Assembly (NCBI GenBank): GCA_030562195.1
Contig: CM060199.1
Coordinates: 25,998,338 to 26,062,337 of the forward strand
Direction of reading: 5' to 3'
DNA: 64,000 bases
Source: Nipponacmea schrenckii
Lineage: Eukaryota; Mollusca; Gastropoda; Lottiidae
Made by a program: the position numbers and the translations under genes. Below, piece after piece: positions 48,840 through 61,509 of the stretch; within the stretch, counting starts at the first letter, position 1; each line of letters starts with the position of its first letter. The notes beneath the pieces were generated by a model, which saw only the letters and a program-made list of their open reading frames with translations, was not told the origin of the DNA and did no database searches.

Positions 48840-50085
48840 TTTCTTGAGTAGGCAACACATTAACATTACAAAAATAATAGCAAAGACATCATCAAAAAGC
48901 AAAATTGCATAGTCCAATGTTTAACAGCAATTTTCCTGTCAAATAAATTTAAATAATACCTTGATATCTCTCAGAGGCTCTCCTCAATAGTAAAAGTAAT
49001 ATTCCATTCATGGCAAACACAAAAAACAGCATAGAGTGACAAATAGGCATTAAATACAAACAAGGAATCTGTATTTCATGATTATTTTTTAATCTAAGGG
49101 TACAATATATATCCAATTCAAGAGCCAGAGTTAGAACTTGTCTGAACTGATGGTGTGAACAATGTTCAAAGACAAGATACTGGTACATTTCAAATGTAAA
49201 GTAATCAACACTTCATCAATAAAATTGAGACAAAATCCACATGTTTTCCTGTTTGTAACAGAACATTTTGATTGGTTAATGTTTTTTAAATTTTGGACAA
49301 TTTTCTTATGGATACCTTAATCATGGACATCTTAATTGGCTACTTCCATCACCAAAAATTTAAATGTTCAGATTGAAGTTTTTTTAGAATTTAATTCTTT
49401 TTTACTCTCAACAAGTAATTATAATAACAGAACTGTGGCAAATGACTTTCAATGTTAACATCCTATTAAACTGAAGCTAATTTTCAATCATATGACTGAA
49501 TGTAGGCAAAAATATTTGTGATATTTTATGTAGCCTACCTTTAAAATAACTTGATTTTATCTTTCAAATAGTAAAGTCCATCTTTTAATAGTTTTAGTAA
49601 TCCTTATGTATATTAATCCACATACAAGGCATAATATCATTAACATAAATGTAACAATAATGCACATGACCAAGACAAGAGACTCCATTTTGGTTACTTG
49701 TGAACAACTGATTTCATTGGTTTATTTGTTGCATACTTTTGGACGATTTTTATGGGTAAAAAGTTAGATTTACACACAGATGTTAAAATGTGTGTTTGAA
49801 GTTAAAAATACATATTTTTTTCATCAATCTATTGAAAAATAAAGCCAAAAAACCACTTACCTACAACATTTCCTTGGTTGAAAATTTTCAGTAAAATGTA
49901 TCCATCAAATGATGGACTAAAAAGCGGGAAATTGAAGCATTCTGATTGATCAAAAAGTGTAGCCTTAACATGGTGTACACGTTGCCGGGTATGAAAGATG
50001 AAATGATTGTTATAGATAAAGATGGTGTAAAATCTAAAGTTAGAAAATATTACCTTACTTGCTATTTGAAAGAGCTATTTGCCCT
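48840..50085. other. No gene seen
   Basis: AT-rich, with no convincing exon or repeat. The 79-codon minus-strand frame at 48949-49188 has no recognisable feature. Confidence 0.5.
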
Positions 50086-50089
50086 TTTT

Positions 50090-51000
50090 CAACTGGAAAA
50101 CCCCACAACAGTAATATGATTTAGTAAATTTGCCAGTTTAAGATAAAACAACGTGTTGCTGCGAAAAAAACAACCAATGGTTCAGTGTAAATGCAAGTTA
50201 CATGAAAATTTCAGACTCAAACTAGAGGTACTGACTGTAATGGACATCAATTTCTGGTCAAATATTTTATGTGAGAGTGAAGATCTAAAATCTGATTGCT
50301 GGAAAGGAGTATGTGAAAATTGTAGTCATGGTAAAAAACTGGATCTTGGCGGTGTTACGGGAGAAGTGTCGTGGAAGGAATGGGTCACAGACACCTTTGG
50401 AAGAATTGTAAAAAATTCAATGAAGGCTACAATTGATGAACTGAGAGAGACAATTTTAAAAGACTTTTCAATCTTTCAAAAACATGTAAGGATTAAAAGG
50501 GTGATGTTTAGTTTTGAACAGGATACTTCAAGTAGATTTTGCCATGGCCTACAGCTGCGAGTATCAAGATGAAATACAGTCTGTTCTGTGGTCGCGCCGA
50601 AGTGTAAATTTATATACTGCAGCAGTTTTTGACAAGACAGACTGTAAATCATTTTTGATAGTCACAGATAGTCATGACAAGGGTAAGGACTCTGTTTTTA
50701 AATTTATAGATGAATTATGCGAACATATTGTTTTCACAAATCCAGAAGAAGGTCTTATCATCTATTCAGATGGACCTTCTTCTGAATTTAAAAACAAATT
50801 CATTACAAGCAAAACTCTTGCCTTGTTATCATTAAATTTTAATAGGCCAGTTTTCTGGAAATATTTTGCTACTTCTCATGGAAAAGGGGTAGTTGATGGA
50901 ATCGGTGGTGCTGCTAAAGCAAGAGTCAGGGAGAGGGTTAAAAGTAAAGGACATTCCTCAGTTATTGTCCAGTCTGCTCAGAATTTTTTGGTGTTTTTTT
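50090..51000 (+). pseudogene. Relic of an uncharacterised element-like family
   Basis: The first part (about 50125-50500) has CKCKLHENF and CWKGVCENC, Cys/His pairs near the middle of a widespread family of uncharacterised invertebrate and fish proteins that looks transposon-associated. After a frameshift near 50480-50515 the second part reads ILQVDFAMAYSCEYQDEIQS, LIIYSDGPSSEFKNKF and YFATSHGKGVVDGIGG, the most conserved stretch of that family. The acidic residues could form a nuclease-like site, but I know of no proof. A stop at about 50145 within the upstream frame, the frameshift, and the loss of sequence after about 50990 show decay. Confidence 0.6.
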
Positions 51001-51029
51001 TGTGTGTTTTTTTTTCTTTTTATTAATGG

Positions 51030-53212
51030 ATTCTAGTTGATTTTCACCTGCACAAACCGGCATCGGTCAAGTGATTTCGTGTTAAATAAAATAATGATTA
51101 GACCATTATACAATAGATATCCTAATTAGATGTCAATTCATAATTAAAAAGAATGAATGTGGATTATGACAAAAATTGAATTGTTGATTGTCTCAGGCGG
51201 CGGCTATTGTTCACGTGATACGCTTCCATTTTGACACTTTGATATCGAAAGTAGCCTGTTATGCATGTAATAAATGATTGTTGTTTAATTATAAAGCGTT
51301 TTTAAGAAACGAAGTTCCGATACTATTAAATTAAATCTACCGATAATACAAAACAAATTTTGAAACGATGTCTATGCTATTTATAAATCACACAGAATTG
51401 ACTAAACTATCGTGAAGACTTCAAAATTTCGTTTATGGTAAAATTAAGGCCAATCATAAAAGCGAAAGTAGAGTACCGGATGTTGTTATAAAAACGTTAT
51501 CGGGTGAAAAATGGATCAAATTATCATCTTAATCGGGGGATTAATTAATCAGACAATGATAATGTTATTACGGGGTGAGATTAACGCGTGTCACCGGCAA
51601 ATAAAATACATGTAAAGAATATTTTATTGATTTATGGTAAAGAATTTTGACATTGAAAACGGTAGGCCACGTGAAAATTATGGTTACGAAAAGAAAAAAA
51701 AAATCGGTAGATTTGAGTCAGCATGAAAAAGCGGTAGAAACCCGACGAAATCGGTAGATTACACATGTATGCCTTTATCTTCAACTGTTTTTCCACATCC
51801 GGAAATCACGATTATCTCCCCTTCTGTTACATAAAACCTGGCCGTCTAAACCGACATTTTCGGGCGGTCCCGACGCATGCCGGATAATCCAGGTTTTAAT
51901 GTATGTTGTAAACTTTTCGATTGTCAGGTTTTTTTATTAGATTGTACAACCACATGCAATTTGAATTATAAATGAGAAGTTTGTTTTAATCTTGACAACA
52001 TGGTAACATTGAAATTTGTCGAGACCTTTAGGTTATTAAAATCCAATGCATTGATTTATAAAACAATCTTTTTAAATTCATATAGAAACAGCAAAACACA
52101 TTAGTTTTAGTGGATTGGCACACATTGATGTTAGCGGTGTCCCTGATATTTTATAGAACCTCTTTATCATCCCTTTCAAAACTATTAACTATGCAACTGA
52201 GTCTTACATTTAAAAAAATCAAGTACACACATGGTTACTTTTCAATGTTTCTTTTCTTTCTGTCTTAGGGTTGACACTTTTTATTATTCTCACCTAATTC
52301 AGGCAGCTTTTCTACTTTTTATATGAAATTATATGAAATTGTCAAAATGAAGTATAACCATGATCTACTTTATTTTCCCCTCAGCTCAAAGATGTCTTGA
52401 ATGGTGTAAAAGATGCATGCTTTAAACTTTCAAGCTAAATATGCTTTTATACTTGTACAAATAACATTTTCAATCAGATTTTTATGAAATCTGATATGCT
52501 TCTGAATGTCATTCTCAGAAGAGTTTTATTTCATTTTTTTGTTTCATTTTTTTTATTAACCCTAGACCGAGCAAAGGAATATATTAAAAAGTTTGTAACG
52601 TAGCCAAGACCACAGTTTAGATTTTGGCTTGGAAAAATTTTGTATCCTTATTAAGGATAATAGGCTTTTGGATGTTTGTGATAAACTCTATAGTAACTAT
52701 ATTTTACAAATGCAGAGATCTGTTTCAAAAGAGATTTTTGCTATGTGGCCAAAGTTATCCTGTGGGATATCTTCTTGACATATATATGTATATTGTAGAT
52801 TTAGCCCCGTTGTATATCTGGAAATATCTACTTATTTCAGGCCTTACACATGTTTAAAAGACATCAATATCAAGGCAAAAAATCATGGTGCAGCTGTTAT
52901 GGATGCAAACACTACAACTTTGATACGTTTGTTCATACACAATAAATTATTTTGTGATGTTAAATGACACCCAATGTAAGTTTTACCAATGATTGTTAAC
53001 GTGTTGTTTTGTAAATTTGACTAAAGTTGTTCTTAAAGCCAACTATGCTAATGTTAATATCAATAAGATTATATCATCTTTTATCTTAAATATAGATTTA
53101 TCAAAATTGAGAAAATGTGAATGTATCTTTCTGATATTTAGATTTATGTTTGTTTGTAGTGATATCTTGTAATCTGACCATCTAGTTTTGAATCTGATTA
53201 TTTTATTTTCAG
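51030..53212. other. No gene seen
   Basis: AT-rich; the 77-codon frame at 52624-52857 has hydrophobic stretches but no recognisable motif or splice support. Confidence 0.5.
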
Positions 53213-53737
53213 TATGTACTTGTCATATCCTGTAATCCGAGTACCAGTATATGGCACAAAAGAATGCATAGCAGATATTTTGACTGGAATTGTTAGGTAA
53301 ATCATTAGCTTGTCTCCATGTATAGGACATTTTATTGCATTGTAGAAGGACAGAATCTACAATTTTTATCCCATCTTAATGAAACTTTGTTTACATGTAC
53401 ACATTGAGACGAGATGTCAACAGATTGAAATTGGAAATATTCACATGAACTGCTTTTGAGTTATTGTCCTTGAATTGTGCCAAGGTTAAAGGTTAACTTT
53501 GATAAAAAAAAAAACCAGTTATTAAATCTCTAAAGACTTTTCTATCATTTCTGACAGTTGGCTGTGGGCTTATGCTCCCCTGCTTGGCATTAATAATCAA
53601 ATCAATTTATTTTCTGAAAGGTTTTAATTATTAGGAAAAAAACAAAGTGTGTTTAAAATATAAAAACATTTTATTTTAGTTCTGGATCTGTCGAAGAATA
53701 TGCTATCATTCAAGCAACAGAGATGGTTGTTTCATCA
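53213..53737 (+). CDS. Two possible exons of an unrecognised gene
   Basis: An exon-like block at 53213-53296 follows TTTTCAG and ends before GTAAAT. It encodes YPVIRVPVYGTKECIADI. A second block starts at 53680 after TTTTAG and joins in phase, encoding SGSVEEYAIIQATEMVV. The second block runs into the truncated transposon copy that begins near 53741, so if this was a gene the insertion cuts it. I do not recognise the product and the evidence is only splice signals and phase. Confidence 0.3.
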
Positions 53738-53740
53738 TCA

Positions 53741-54348
53741 GGTTGCCTGGCAGACAACGACGGTGTTTTTTTTTTCCTTTTTTTCCCCAAAATCATCATC
53801 ACTAATCAAAAGTTACATGGTAATGGTGTTCTTTTTATTTATACTACACCTTGTTGAACAAATTCAGAATCTGCTATACAACAAACAAAAGCAGCTACAT
53901 AAGTCTCATAAAATTCCTAAATTTATAAGAAAACACAAGACGGTCTTCCTCCACCTCATCTGTTAATGTTGGTAATATCTTCTTGGCATAAAACAATCGC
54001 AATCTGTCTATGACGTTTTTTACATAAGTTTCACCAAAAGAAATATTTACAGTCCTATAGTCGGTGGTACTAACCCAGATAATCAGAATTCACTTTTTCA
54101 AGCCGCAACAAAACATTGTCAATTGAACTTGCATAAAAAAAAACCTCTGGAACCATTCACTTTAAGTTCATAACGTCCATTAACATTATTATAAAAAACA
54201 TCATATTTATTACTAGTGATTAAATCATCCAGAGTTTGCCATTTTACACCTGGTACAGGACATTTGATTTCCAACAGTGTGTCATTATCAATTATACCAT
54301 CTGCACTGGCTGACAACCATTTTTCCTCTGTGGATAATACATACCAAC
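53741..54348 (-). pseudogene. YqaJ-type nuclease gene, second copy, truncated by gap
   Basis: The sequence matches 62061-62680 with a few percent difference, including the T-tract and hammerhead-like end (53741-53765) and the 3' part of the YqaJ gene. The frame shows SASADGIIDNDTLLEIKCP, where the complete copy has SASPDGII; loss of the Pro-Asp pairing may affect the nuclease site. The T-run length differs and shifts the frame at about 54132. It retains 13 bases that the other copy has lost, so the two are independent relics. It is cut by the N gap. Confidence 0.8.
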
Positions 54349-54848
54349 NNNNNNNNNNNNNNNNNNNNNNNNNNNNNNNNNNNNNNNNNNNNNNNNNNNN
54401 NNNNNNNNNNNNNNNNNNNNNNNNNNNNNNNNNNNNNNNNNNNNNNNNNNNNNNNNNNNNNNNNNNNNNNNNNNNNNNNNNNNNNNNNNNNNNNNNNNNN
54501 NNNNNNNNNNNNNNNNNNNNNNNNNNNNNNNNNNNNNNNNNNNNNNNNNNNNNNNNNNNNNNNNNNNNNNNNNNNNNNNNNNNNNNNNNNNNNNNNNNNN
54601 NNNNNNNNNNNNNNNNNNNNNNNNNNNNNNNNNNNNNNNNNNNNNNNNNNNNNNNNNNNNNNNNNNNNNNNNNNNNNNNNNNNNNNNNNNNNNNNNNNNN
54701 NNNNNNNNNNNNNNNNNNNNNNNNNNNNNNNNNNNNNNNNNNNNNNNNNNNNNNNNNNNNNNNNNNNNNNNNNNNNNNNNNNNNNNNNNNNNNNNNNNNN
54801 NNNNNNNNNNNNNNNNNNNNNNNNNNNNNNNNNNNNNNNNNNNNNNNN
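54349..54848. other. Assembly gap, 500 N
   Basis: Exactly 500 N, same size as the first gap, so a placeholder. It interrupts the second YqaJ copy; the sequence after it is unrelated. Confidence 0.95.
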
Positions 54849-57240
54849 GGTGAAAAGTGAAAACTGTTTTATAAATAACTTGTCAATAGTAATTGATTTG
54901 ACCTAAATAATTAGGTCAAGCTGCCATATAGGCCGCCATTTTGAATTTTCGTTACAATCCTTAAATCCGAAATTCAGACACTATTGATAGACCGATTTTG
55001 ATGAAATTTAACACATAGATACATTGGATCATTATCTACCTTTTCTTGGAGATCGATTTTTAAATTTCGTATTTTTTTTCGAATTATTCAAATTTCGATT
55101 TTTTCAAAATTAGGTCACTTTAACGGCTACGGAAGGTGTGACCCACTTAATCTATGACCTTGAAAATTAAGTCAAATAATATTCAATATATTGTCTACGA
55201 GTAGGTATTTTTTTATTTGGCTTACTTAAAAAATTCACAGAGATAAGTGTACTTAAATACAGCAAAAATTGATAATTTTCATATTTTCGCCATTTTTAAC
55301 CGTTACGGAAGGTATGACCTAATTATTTTATGAGTTTGAAAACTAGGTCAAATGATATTCAATATATTGTCTAGATGTAGGTCATTGCAAATTTAGCCTA
55401 CATAATATTTTAAGGCTCTCGAAATACGTTCATAATTGTAAGCAATTCTAGTATATTTTGATGTGCGATGTATACTTTCCGTTTTATCACCATTTGAAAA
55501 TTGCGAATTTCATTGTTAAAAACTGTTTGTTGAATTATGCGTTTGGGCAATCTACATGACACGAGTTTCAGCGAACCAATTATGCTTTGCAAAAAAAAAA
55601 CGACTTCTACTCAGTAAAATAATGTTAGTGTTTTACAGATACTTTGTGGGGTAGTTTTAAAGCGTATATCAAAACTGCTACGCACTGCGTCAGAACCTCG
55701 CGAAGCCTGGGGATCTAGTTTTTTTTTTTTTTCGAAATTTACACACCTCACTGCGCCTAGACTGCAATAGTTGCAACATTGACTCAACTTCTCTGGACCT
55801 TCTGTAGTGGCGACGTGTTGCATAAATATAAAATGGAACATTTTTGCAAAACCGGAAGTGCTGCGTTGCAACAAACCTAAAAAGTAGCAAATTGGCTCTA
55901 GCTGTCGCAATTTTTGATCGATTTTCTTCGGGTTTTCATTTTTGTAATCTGCAAGTAACTTCTGATCAGTGATAGCAGTGCAAAAATTTCAATTTTCAAA
56001 GATTCTTAGCACACATTTTTTTGTCGTATTTTGCAATTTTTTGCAACTTTTTTGTTTTTAGTGTGATCGATCTGAAAAAAATTGAGCATAAGAAGCCCAT
56101 GAAATGATTTTCAAAAAGTAGGTCAAAAGTTTTGCGTCACTTCCGGTTTTTGCGAAAAATGGAGTTTTACGTCATGTTGAATAACTTCCGGTTTTATTAA
56201 TGTATGACATTCAAACTTGTATCATCGGGTAGCCATTAGCCATACAAAAAAACGAAGAAAATAAAATCAAGGCCGCATGCGCAACTTTCGCCGCCATTTT
56301 GATTTTCCTGAAAGTGGCCGATTTTTATTCAGACATTATGGCTTGTCCGATCTTGATGATTTTGGTGTCAAATGGAAGAACACAAAAATTGTAGCCAAAA
56401 CTGGGAAGCCGATTTTTGAATTTCGATTTTGCTTTTTTGCAACTTCCGGTTGAATTTTTTCAATTTTTAAAAACTTATTTCTCGTGACCTTGACCTTTGG
56501 TTACCTTGACCTTGAGTAGGTCAAAGGTCATTGACCTTGGCTATCAGTTGATACTTTGACCTTTGACCTCCGACGCCTACTTCCGGTTTTATAGCTGCCC
56601 GAAAACAGCAAAATTTGCAACTTTGGACTGCTCTAGAGCGTGACCTAATTATTTTAGAGTGTTAATCTTTTAAGATTCTTAAGGCCCTTTTTGTCCTCTT
56701 TCCAATGATATATAACAAAAGTTTGTAAAATGAAAATTGAAATTTTTGATTTTTTAAAATAAAAGTACATTTTGCCGTATTGACGTTTTTTAGAAATGTA
56801 TGTGTGTATATCTCGTGATCTATTAGATGTACATGCTTCAAATTTGTACCCTGCATATACATTGTGAATGTGATTAGACCTACGCCAAAAAAATGAGATG
56901 GGCGTGGCACATACGGGTAAACCTCCCATTTACCATTTATATCGGTCAGCGCTTTAAGTCTGTAGGAAATAACGTTTTTCAAAAAAGTACTTTGCACACA
57001 GGTACCTCGATGCTTTGGCCATTTTATACCAGAAAGTCAGATATTTTGAACAAAGGCTTCAAAAAAGGGAACGGGTTTTAGAATTTCCATTTTTCCAATT
57101 TTTGTATTTTCGCTTTTTTCACCTTTATGGTGTGTATATCTCATGTAGATGCTTCAAATTTTGAATATATATTGACATATTTATACCAATTGATTACATT
57201 TAAAGATGGTTTCCCTTGTTTTCATTGATGAAAATGAAAA
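54849..57240. other. Non-coding region with about 179-bp repeat and GACCTT motifs
   Basis: Two copies of a unit containing acggaaggt, aggtcaaatgatattc and aatatattgtcta start near 55129 and 55308. Farther on, ttgacctttgacct-like motifs recur at 56480-56590 and acttccgg recurs at 56148, 56183, 56443 and 56579. The open frames here are short and unconvincing. Confidence 0.5.
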
Positions 57241-57486
57241 GGCTAATACTTACATAAATAGAGAGTAGAGGTGTTCTAATGACTAGTAGCTTGTCTCACA
57301 GGTCCTTAGTCTTAATTAAGCGAATTACAGCAAGGTTTTCCTCTTTTGAATGGTAATGTAGGGTACTAAAGAGGAAATCCTTGTCGTAAATAGCTTAATT
57401 ACGACTTAACTAAGGACCTGTGAGACAAGCTACTATTTTTCCAAGTCATTAGAACACCTCTACTCTCTATTTATGTAAGTATTACC
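57241..57486. mobile_element. Foldback MITE, about 246 bp
   Basis: The left arm (taatacttacataaatagag, then gtggtgt-free sequence aggtgttctaatgact and tagcttgtctcacaggtcc) is repeated inverted at the right, ending ggtaatac read inward from 57486. Arms are about 105 bases with small indels. There is no coding. Confidence 0.88.
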
Positions 57487-57489
57487 ATT

Positions 57490-58256
57490 TTTATTTTTTT
57501 TCAATTAAAACAAGGGAATGCATTTTCGAATGGGCGTGACACATTTGGGTTGTATCCTGATTGCATACTTATGGAGTTTGGTTCATAACTTCCGCAAAAA
57601 CACTTTGTTCATAATAGGACTTTGCACAGATGTTCATCATTAATTTGGTTGGTTTGTTTGAAACAATCAATAATGTCAGCCTTTTAGTTCAAAAAGGGAA
57701 CAGGTTTTATAACTTCCTTATTTCTTTTATTTTTGATCATGACTTTGGATAACCTTGTTCTTTCTAGAGCAGTGGGCTAATATCCGGGGATATCCATCAG
57801 TGTTTTCGTTTTTCAACTCCAATGAATAGACCCAGTTAAACAGCCATGCGAAATTCGATAGCTTGATAGTTTATATTACATGTTGGCTTATTTGAACAGT
57901 TGAAGTTTTCATTGAGTAATATCAACTGGTCATTAACTGACTGTGTATTATCAATTGGTGAATATGAACAAAGTTTCCAAGTGCATTCTTTGATCTAGAC
58001 ATCAAAAGAATTCTATTAGTTTGTCACAGCCCAAAGGCATCCGTTTTTGATGACATGTAGTTCGCTGGAATTTTGTAAATTTGTGTTCTAATTAAGAGAA
58101 ATTAATGATTATTTTAGATTACTATTGCTTTATACTAGGTTATTGCTGGAATGTAGGTTGTCATTTAGTGTTTATATTGCATAATTTAGTTAATTTAGGT
58201 TTACATTTCAATTTGCTACAAATGCCTTTGTTTTTTTATATTTGTGAACTAAGGTT
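57490..58256. other. No gene seen
   Basis: AT-rich sequence without a recognisable exon or repeat. Confidence 0.5.
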
Positions 58257-58709
58257 ATGACTGTGGATTTGTTTAACTTGCCGCATCATGCCAAACTACT
58301 TTTATCAAGACCTGTAAAACGAAACTTAACGTTTCCGTTTATAATTACTATTGCTTTATACTATCATACATATGTTATTACTGGAGGTTTACGTTGTCGA
58401 GTGAGAACCGTTCTCGGAACCGTTCCAGGCACGCTAAAAGTAGAACTCTTCAATAAAGGAGATACTTTTTTAAACACTTTTTATTCAAATATTCAAAATA
58501 GTTACATACATGTTTCATCAAAGTTGCTTGCAATTTGCAACATTAGCAAAGTCCCACTCTGTGCCACATGTGGCTCTAGTATTCTAATGTTATATTATTT
58601 TCAAGGAGGTAAATGTGAACGTGTTCCGTTGACAAAGGTAAACATTTTGGGTTTTCTGTCTCTAAGTCTGAAAAGTAAATGTATTAGGTTATGTGTCTTG
58701 ATGAAATAG
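58257..58709 (+). CDS. Hypothetical open frame, 150 codons
   Basis: A 150-codon frame is long for such AT-rich DNA, but I recognise no family. It starts MTVDLFNLPHHAK and has a hydrophobic stretch (FPFIITIALYYHTYVI) that could span a membrane, and several Cys residues toward the end. A block inside it (about 58547-58585) resembles 36203-36245, so it may belong to a dispersed repeat instead of a gene. No splice or promoter evidence. Confidence 0.2.
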   Translation: MTVDLFNLPHHAKLLLSRPVKRNLTFPFIITIALYYHTYVITGGLRCRVRTVLGTVPGTLKVELFNKGDTFLNTFYSNIQNSYIHVSSKLLAICNISKVPLCATCGSSILMLYYFQGGKCERVPLTKVNILGFLSLSLKSKCIRLCVLMK

Positions 58710-59699
58710 GTTAATATTTAACATCGGTTATCACGGACTTGGTAGGTAAAATGTGCTAGTTTATATTGTTTAAAGTGTTATGGTGTGTTTATATTATATG
58801 GAATGTGTTTTTATTATTATTAATGATGAGATAGGTAAAGTCCTCCCCATTGAATCTTCACTTCCAGTTTGCATGGTACACAATGTGTCCGAAAATTGTC
58901 CTAATTCAGAAAATGTTGCAATTTAGAAATATTTAGCCCACAAAATTTTCCTCGAAAGCCATGCTTTGATTGTTATGGTTATAACTAATGAAATCTTTAA
59001 GAACATATCGGACAATCACAGGTTTGCTAAGCGTCTCCAATACTTCATGCAGTAAGAAAGTTTGCGTGGTTGTCTCTAAACGTCTTTTTAATTATTAATA
59101 TTCGTATACATTAGAAGTATATAATAATGAATATCATTAAACAATATAAATATCGAAACACAAGATATATGGATATACTGTTTCTGACATTTATTAACTC
59201 AACGTTTCACATGCTCATACAGGCTGCGTTATCAAGCGAAACGACTATATAACAAGACTAAACAATATGCATGTATATGGTAAACAAATAAGGACCAATC
59301 AGGATTGCTTCTTTACCTGCGCCTATTTCTATATATCTTATAAGCAGTATATAAATATCTTTTAACGGTTGTAAGTGACATATTTTTTTTTTTTTTCAGA
59401 CTATCAGTATAGTTTCTAGTATTTATTTATTCAAAGAATTGCTGTTTTTAAAGAGAAAACTATGTAATGTTACCCCTGGTAAATGGTAACTTAGTGACAC
59501 AATGTGACTGGAAAAAGACTTTAATATAATTATGTACAAATCTTATTACCATGTTTTTTCATGTATTATTGTATTTATGGGTATAAACATTTCAAATAAA
59601 TATACACAATGCAGAGATGTGGACGTCAAGTTACATTAGCGCTTGGATATTCCTTAAATATAAGGTAAAATGTTCTTGAACCTATTCTTTTTAGAGTTT
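58710..59699. other. No gene seen
   Basis: AT-rich sequence with a T-run near 59383-59397 and no supported feature. Confidence 0.5.
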
Positions 59700-59859
59700 C
59701 TCTATAGGCGGGTCCATGTGATCTCGTGACATGTCCGCCATTACGAGCGTGAAATTTGCCTAGCCTCGTTCCCGTTTCACGTATTAGTTAATGGCGTCAA
59801 GGCGGAATATTTTTTGTTTACATCAATTTTTCGTCGTTCAACGCTCAAAGTGAAATAGA

Positions 59860-61369
59860 ATGGATAAAAGAAAATATACGAAAGGTGGAGGAACATCTTG
59901 TGCAATCAACGGCTGTACCAATAATAGGCGAAAAATCAATCAGTGGAAGGAAATGATGTGTGAAGTTCACCACCTTACCCACGAAGAATATCCATGTTTG
60001 GTACCTTTCCGATTTTTTTCTATGCCGTCAAATGATGAACCAGCTTAACTCGAATGGAGGAAGGCCATCAATCGTAAATTTTTACCAAAGAAAGTTTATG
60101 TTTGTTCTGAACATTTAATTGGAGGAGTTCCGACACCAGAAAATCATATTCCAAAGTTAAAGCTTGGTTTTGAGGCTATCGTTACACCTGGCAGGCGAAA
60201 GTTATTGAAGCGTGATGATACAGGTGCGGCTGTGAAGAGACAGAAGTTATCGATGGATAGGGATGGAGCGGGAGAAATAACAACAGAAATTCTTCATAGT
60301 GACATTGAGGACATTTCAATCGATGACATCGAAACCAGCTTAGAATTTGTTGAAATATCTACATCCGATTCCTCTACTCAGTACAGTACTTCAGATTTTA
60401 ATTCTTATAATGATCATGTGTATGCTAAAGAGTGGGCAGATATTCAAACCACTTCCTCGTTATTTCTCATGAAGAAAAAAGTGCTCAAACCCTGGAGAAA
60501 CCCACTGTTATGTCTGCATTTACCTGTTTGATTAATGACATCAATTATACACAGGTGTTAAGAAAGAGGTGTTTTTTAAATTAGTTGAGTGTATGACTGC
60601 TTTCAATATTTTCACTTTTAAATTTGATATTGCAGATCAAATATTACTTGTTCTTATGAGGCTAAGGTTAAATTTAATATTTGAAGATTTATGTAGACGC
60701 TATGGAATTTCTAAAAGTCTTGCCAGAAAAATATTGAGTTCTTGGATTCCTGTTCTTGCTGACAAATTGAAATCCTTAATTATTTGGCTGCCACGAGAAG
60801 TAATAAGAGACTGCTGTCCAACATCATTTAAAGAAAATTACCCTAAAACTACTGTCATTATTGATTGTGCTGAAACATTTATTCAGAGCCCAACATGTTT
60901 AAAAAGTAGAAGTGAAACTTTTAGTAACTATAAATCCCATAATACTGCTAAATATATGGTAGGAATTTCACCTCATGGACAAATTATGTTTATTTCCAAA
61001 GCATTTGGAGGTCGAGCCAATGACAAATTTATTGTTGAAAATAGTGTTTTTTTAAATTATCTTATGCCAGGAGATGAAGTGATGGCTGATCGTGGATTTA
61101 CAATTGAGGACCTACTACGAGACAGAAGAGTGAAATTAAATACCAGAAATAAACCCCAGTTGAGTGCTGAAGATGTTACATCAACCAGACGTATCGCCAC
61201 TGTTAGAATTCATGTTGAGCGTGCCATCCGTCGATTGAAAGTTTACAAAATTCTCAGTAGTACTGTGCCTGTTTCTGGAATCAATCTATTTGATGACATT
61301 CTGTTGGTGTGTGCTGCCCTGGTTAATTTGAGGGATGATTTAATTCGAGAAATTGACAATGACGATTAA
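59860..61369 (+). pseudogene. THAP-domain DDE transposase (DDE_Tnp_4 type), broken
   Basis: The N terminus has a THAP-like zinc finger: CAINGC, then WRKAINRKF, VCSEH and IPKL further on. It is interrupted by TAA at 60046-60048. An acidic linker follows (60205-60531). The DDE core (60569-61369) has LCRRYGISKSLARKILSSW, then IIDCAETF with the first Asp, KYMVGISPHGQIMFISKAFG, GDEVMADRGFTIEDLL with the second Asp, and RIHVERAIRRLK with the Glu. At least one frameshift lies between 60475 and 60569. This is the layout of ISL2EU and Harbinger-like DDE_4 enzymes; the partner gene favours ISL2EU. It would excise and insert the element but is dead here. Confidence 0.8.
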
Positions 61370-61456
61370 TTATTTATTATGTAAAATATGGATAGATCAG
61401 ATATTGACTTTGTAATATTTATATATATATAAAAAAAAAAAAAAAAAAAAAAAAAA

Positions 61457-61509
61457 CACCGTCGTTGTCTGCCAGGCAGCCTGATGAGCCCTTACATGGC
61501 GAAACGGTT
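61457..61509 (+). ncRNA. Hammerhead ribozyme motif, plus strand
   Basis: Read 5' to 3': stem III strand ACCG (61458-61461), U62, cleavage base C63, stem I hairpin GUUGUC-UGCCA-GGCAGC (61464-61480), core CUGAUGA (61481-61487), stem II GCC/GGC with loop, one mismatch (61488-61500), core GAAA (61501-61504), and CGGU (61505-61508) closing stem III. Every conserved core base is present and the predicted cut is after C61463, within GUC. The 5' and 3' ends lie in stem III, so it is type III. An A-run precedes it. Activity is not shown. Confidence 0.82.

Noticed and set aside
54216..54906. Open frames of about 210 codons across the second gap
   Set aside because: Mostly N; the readable part is antisense to the YqaJ copy.
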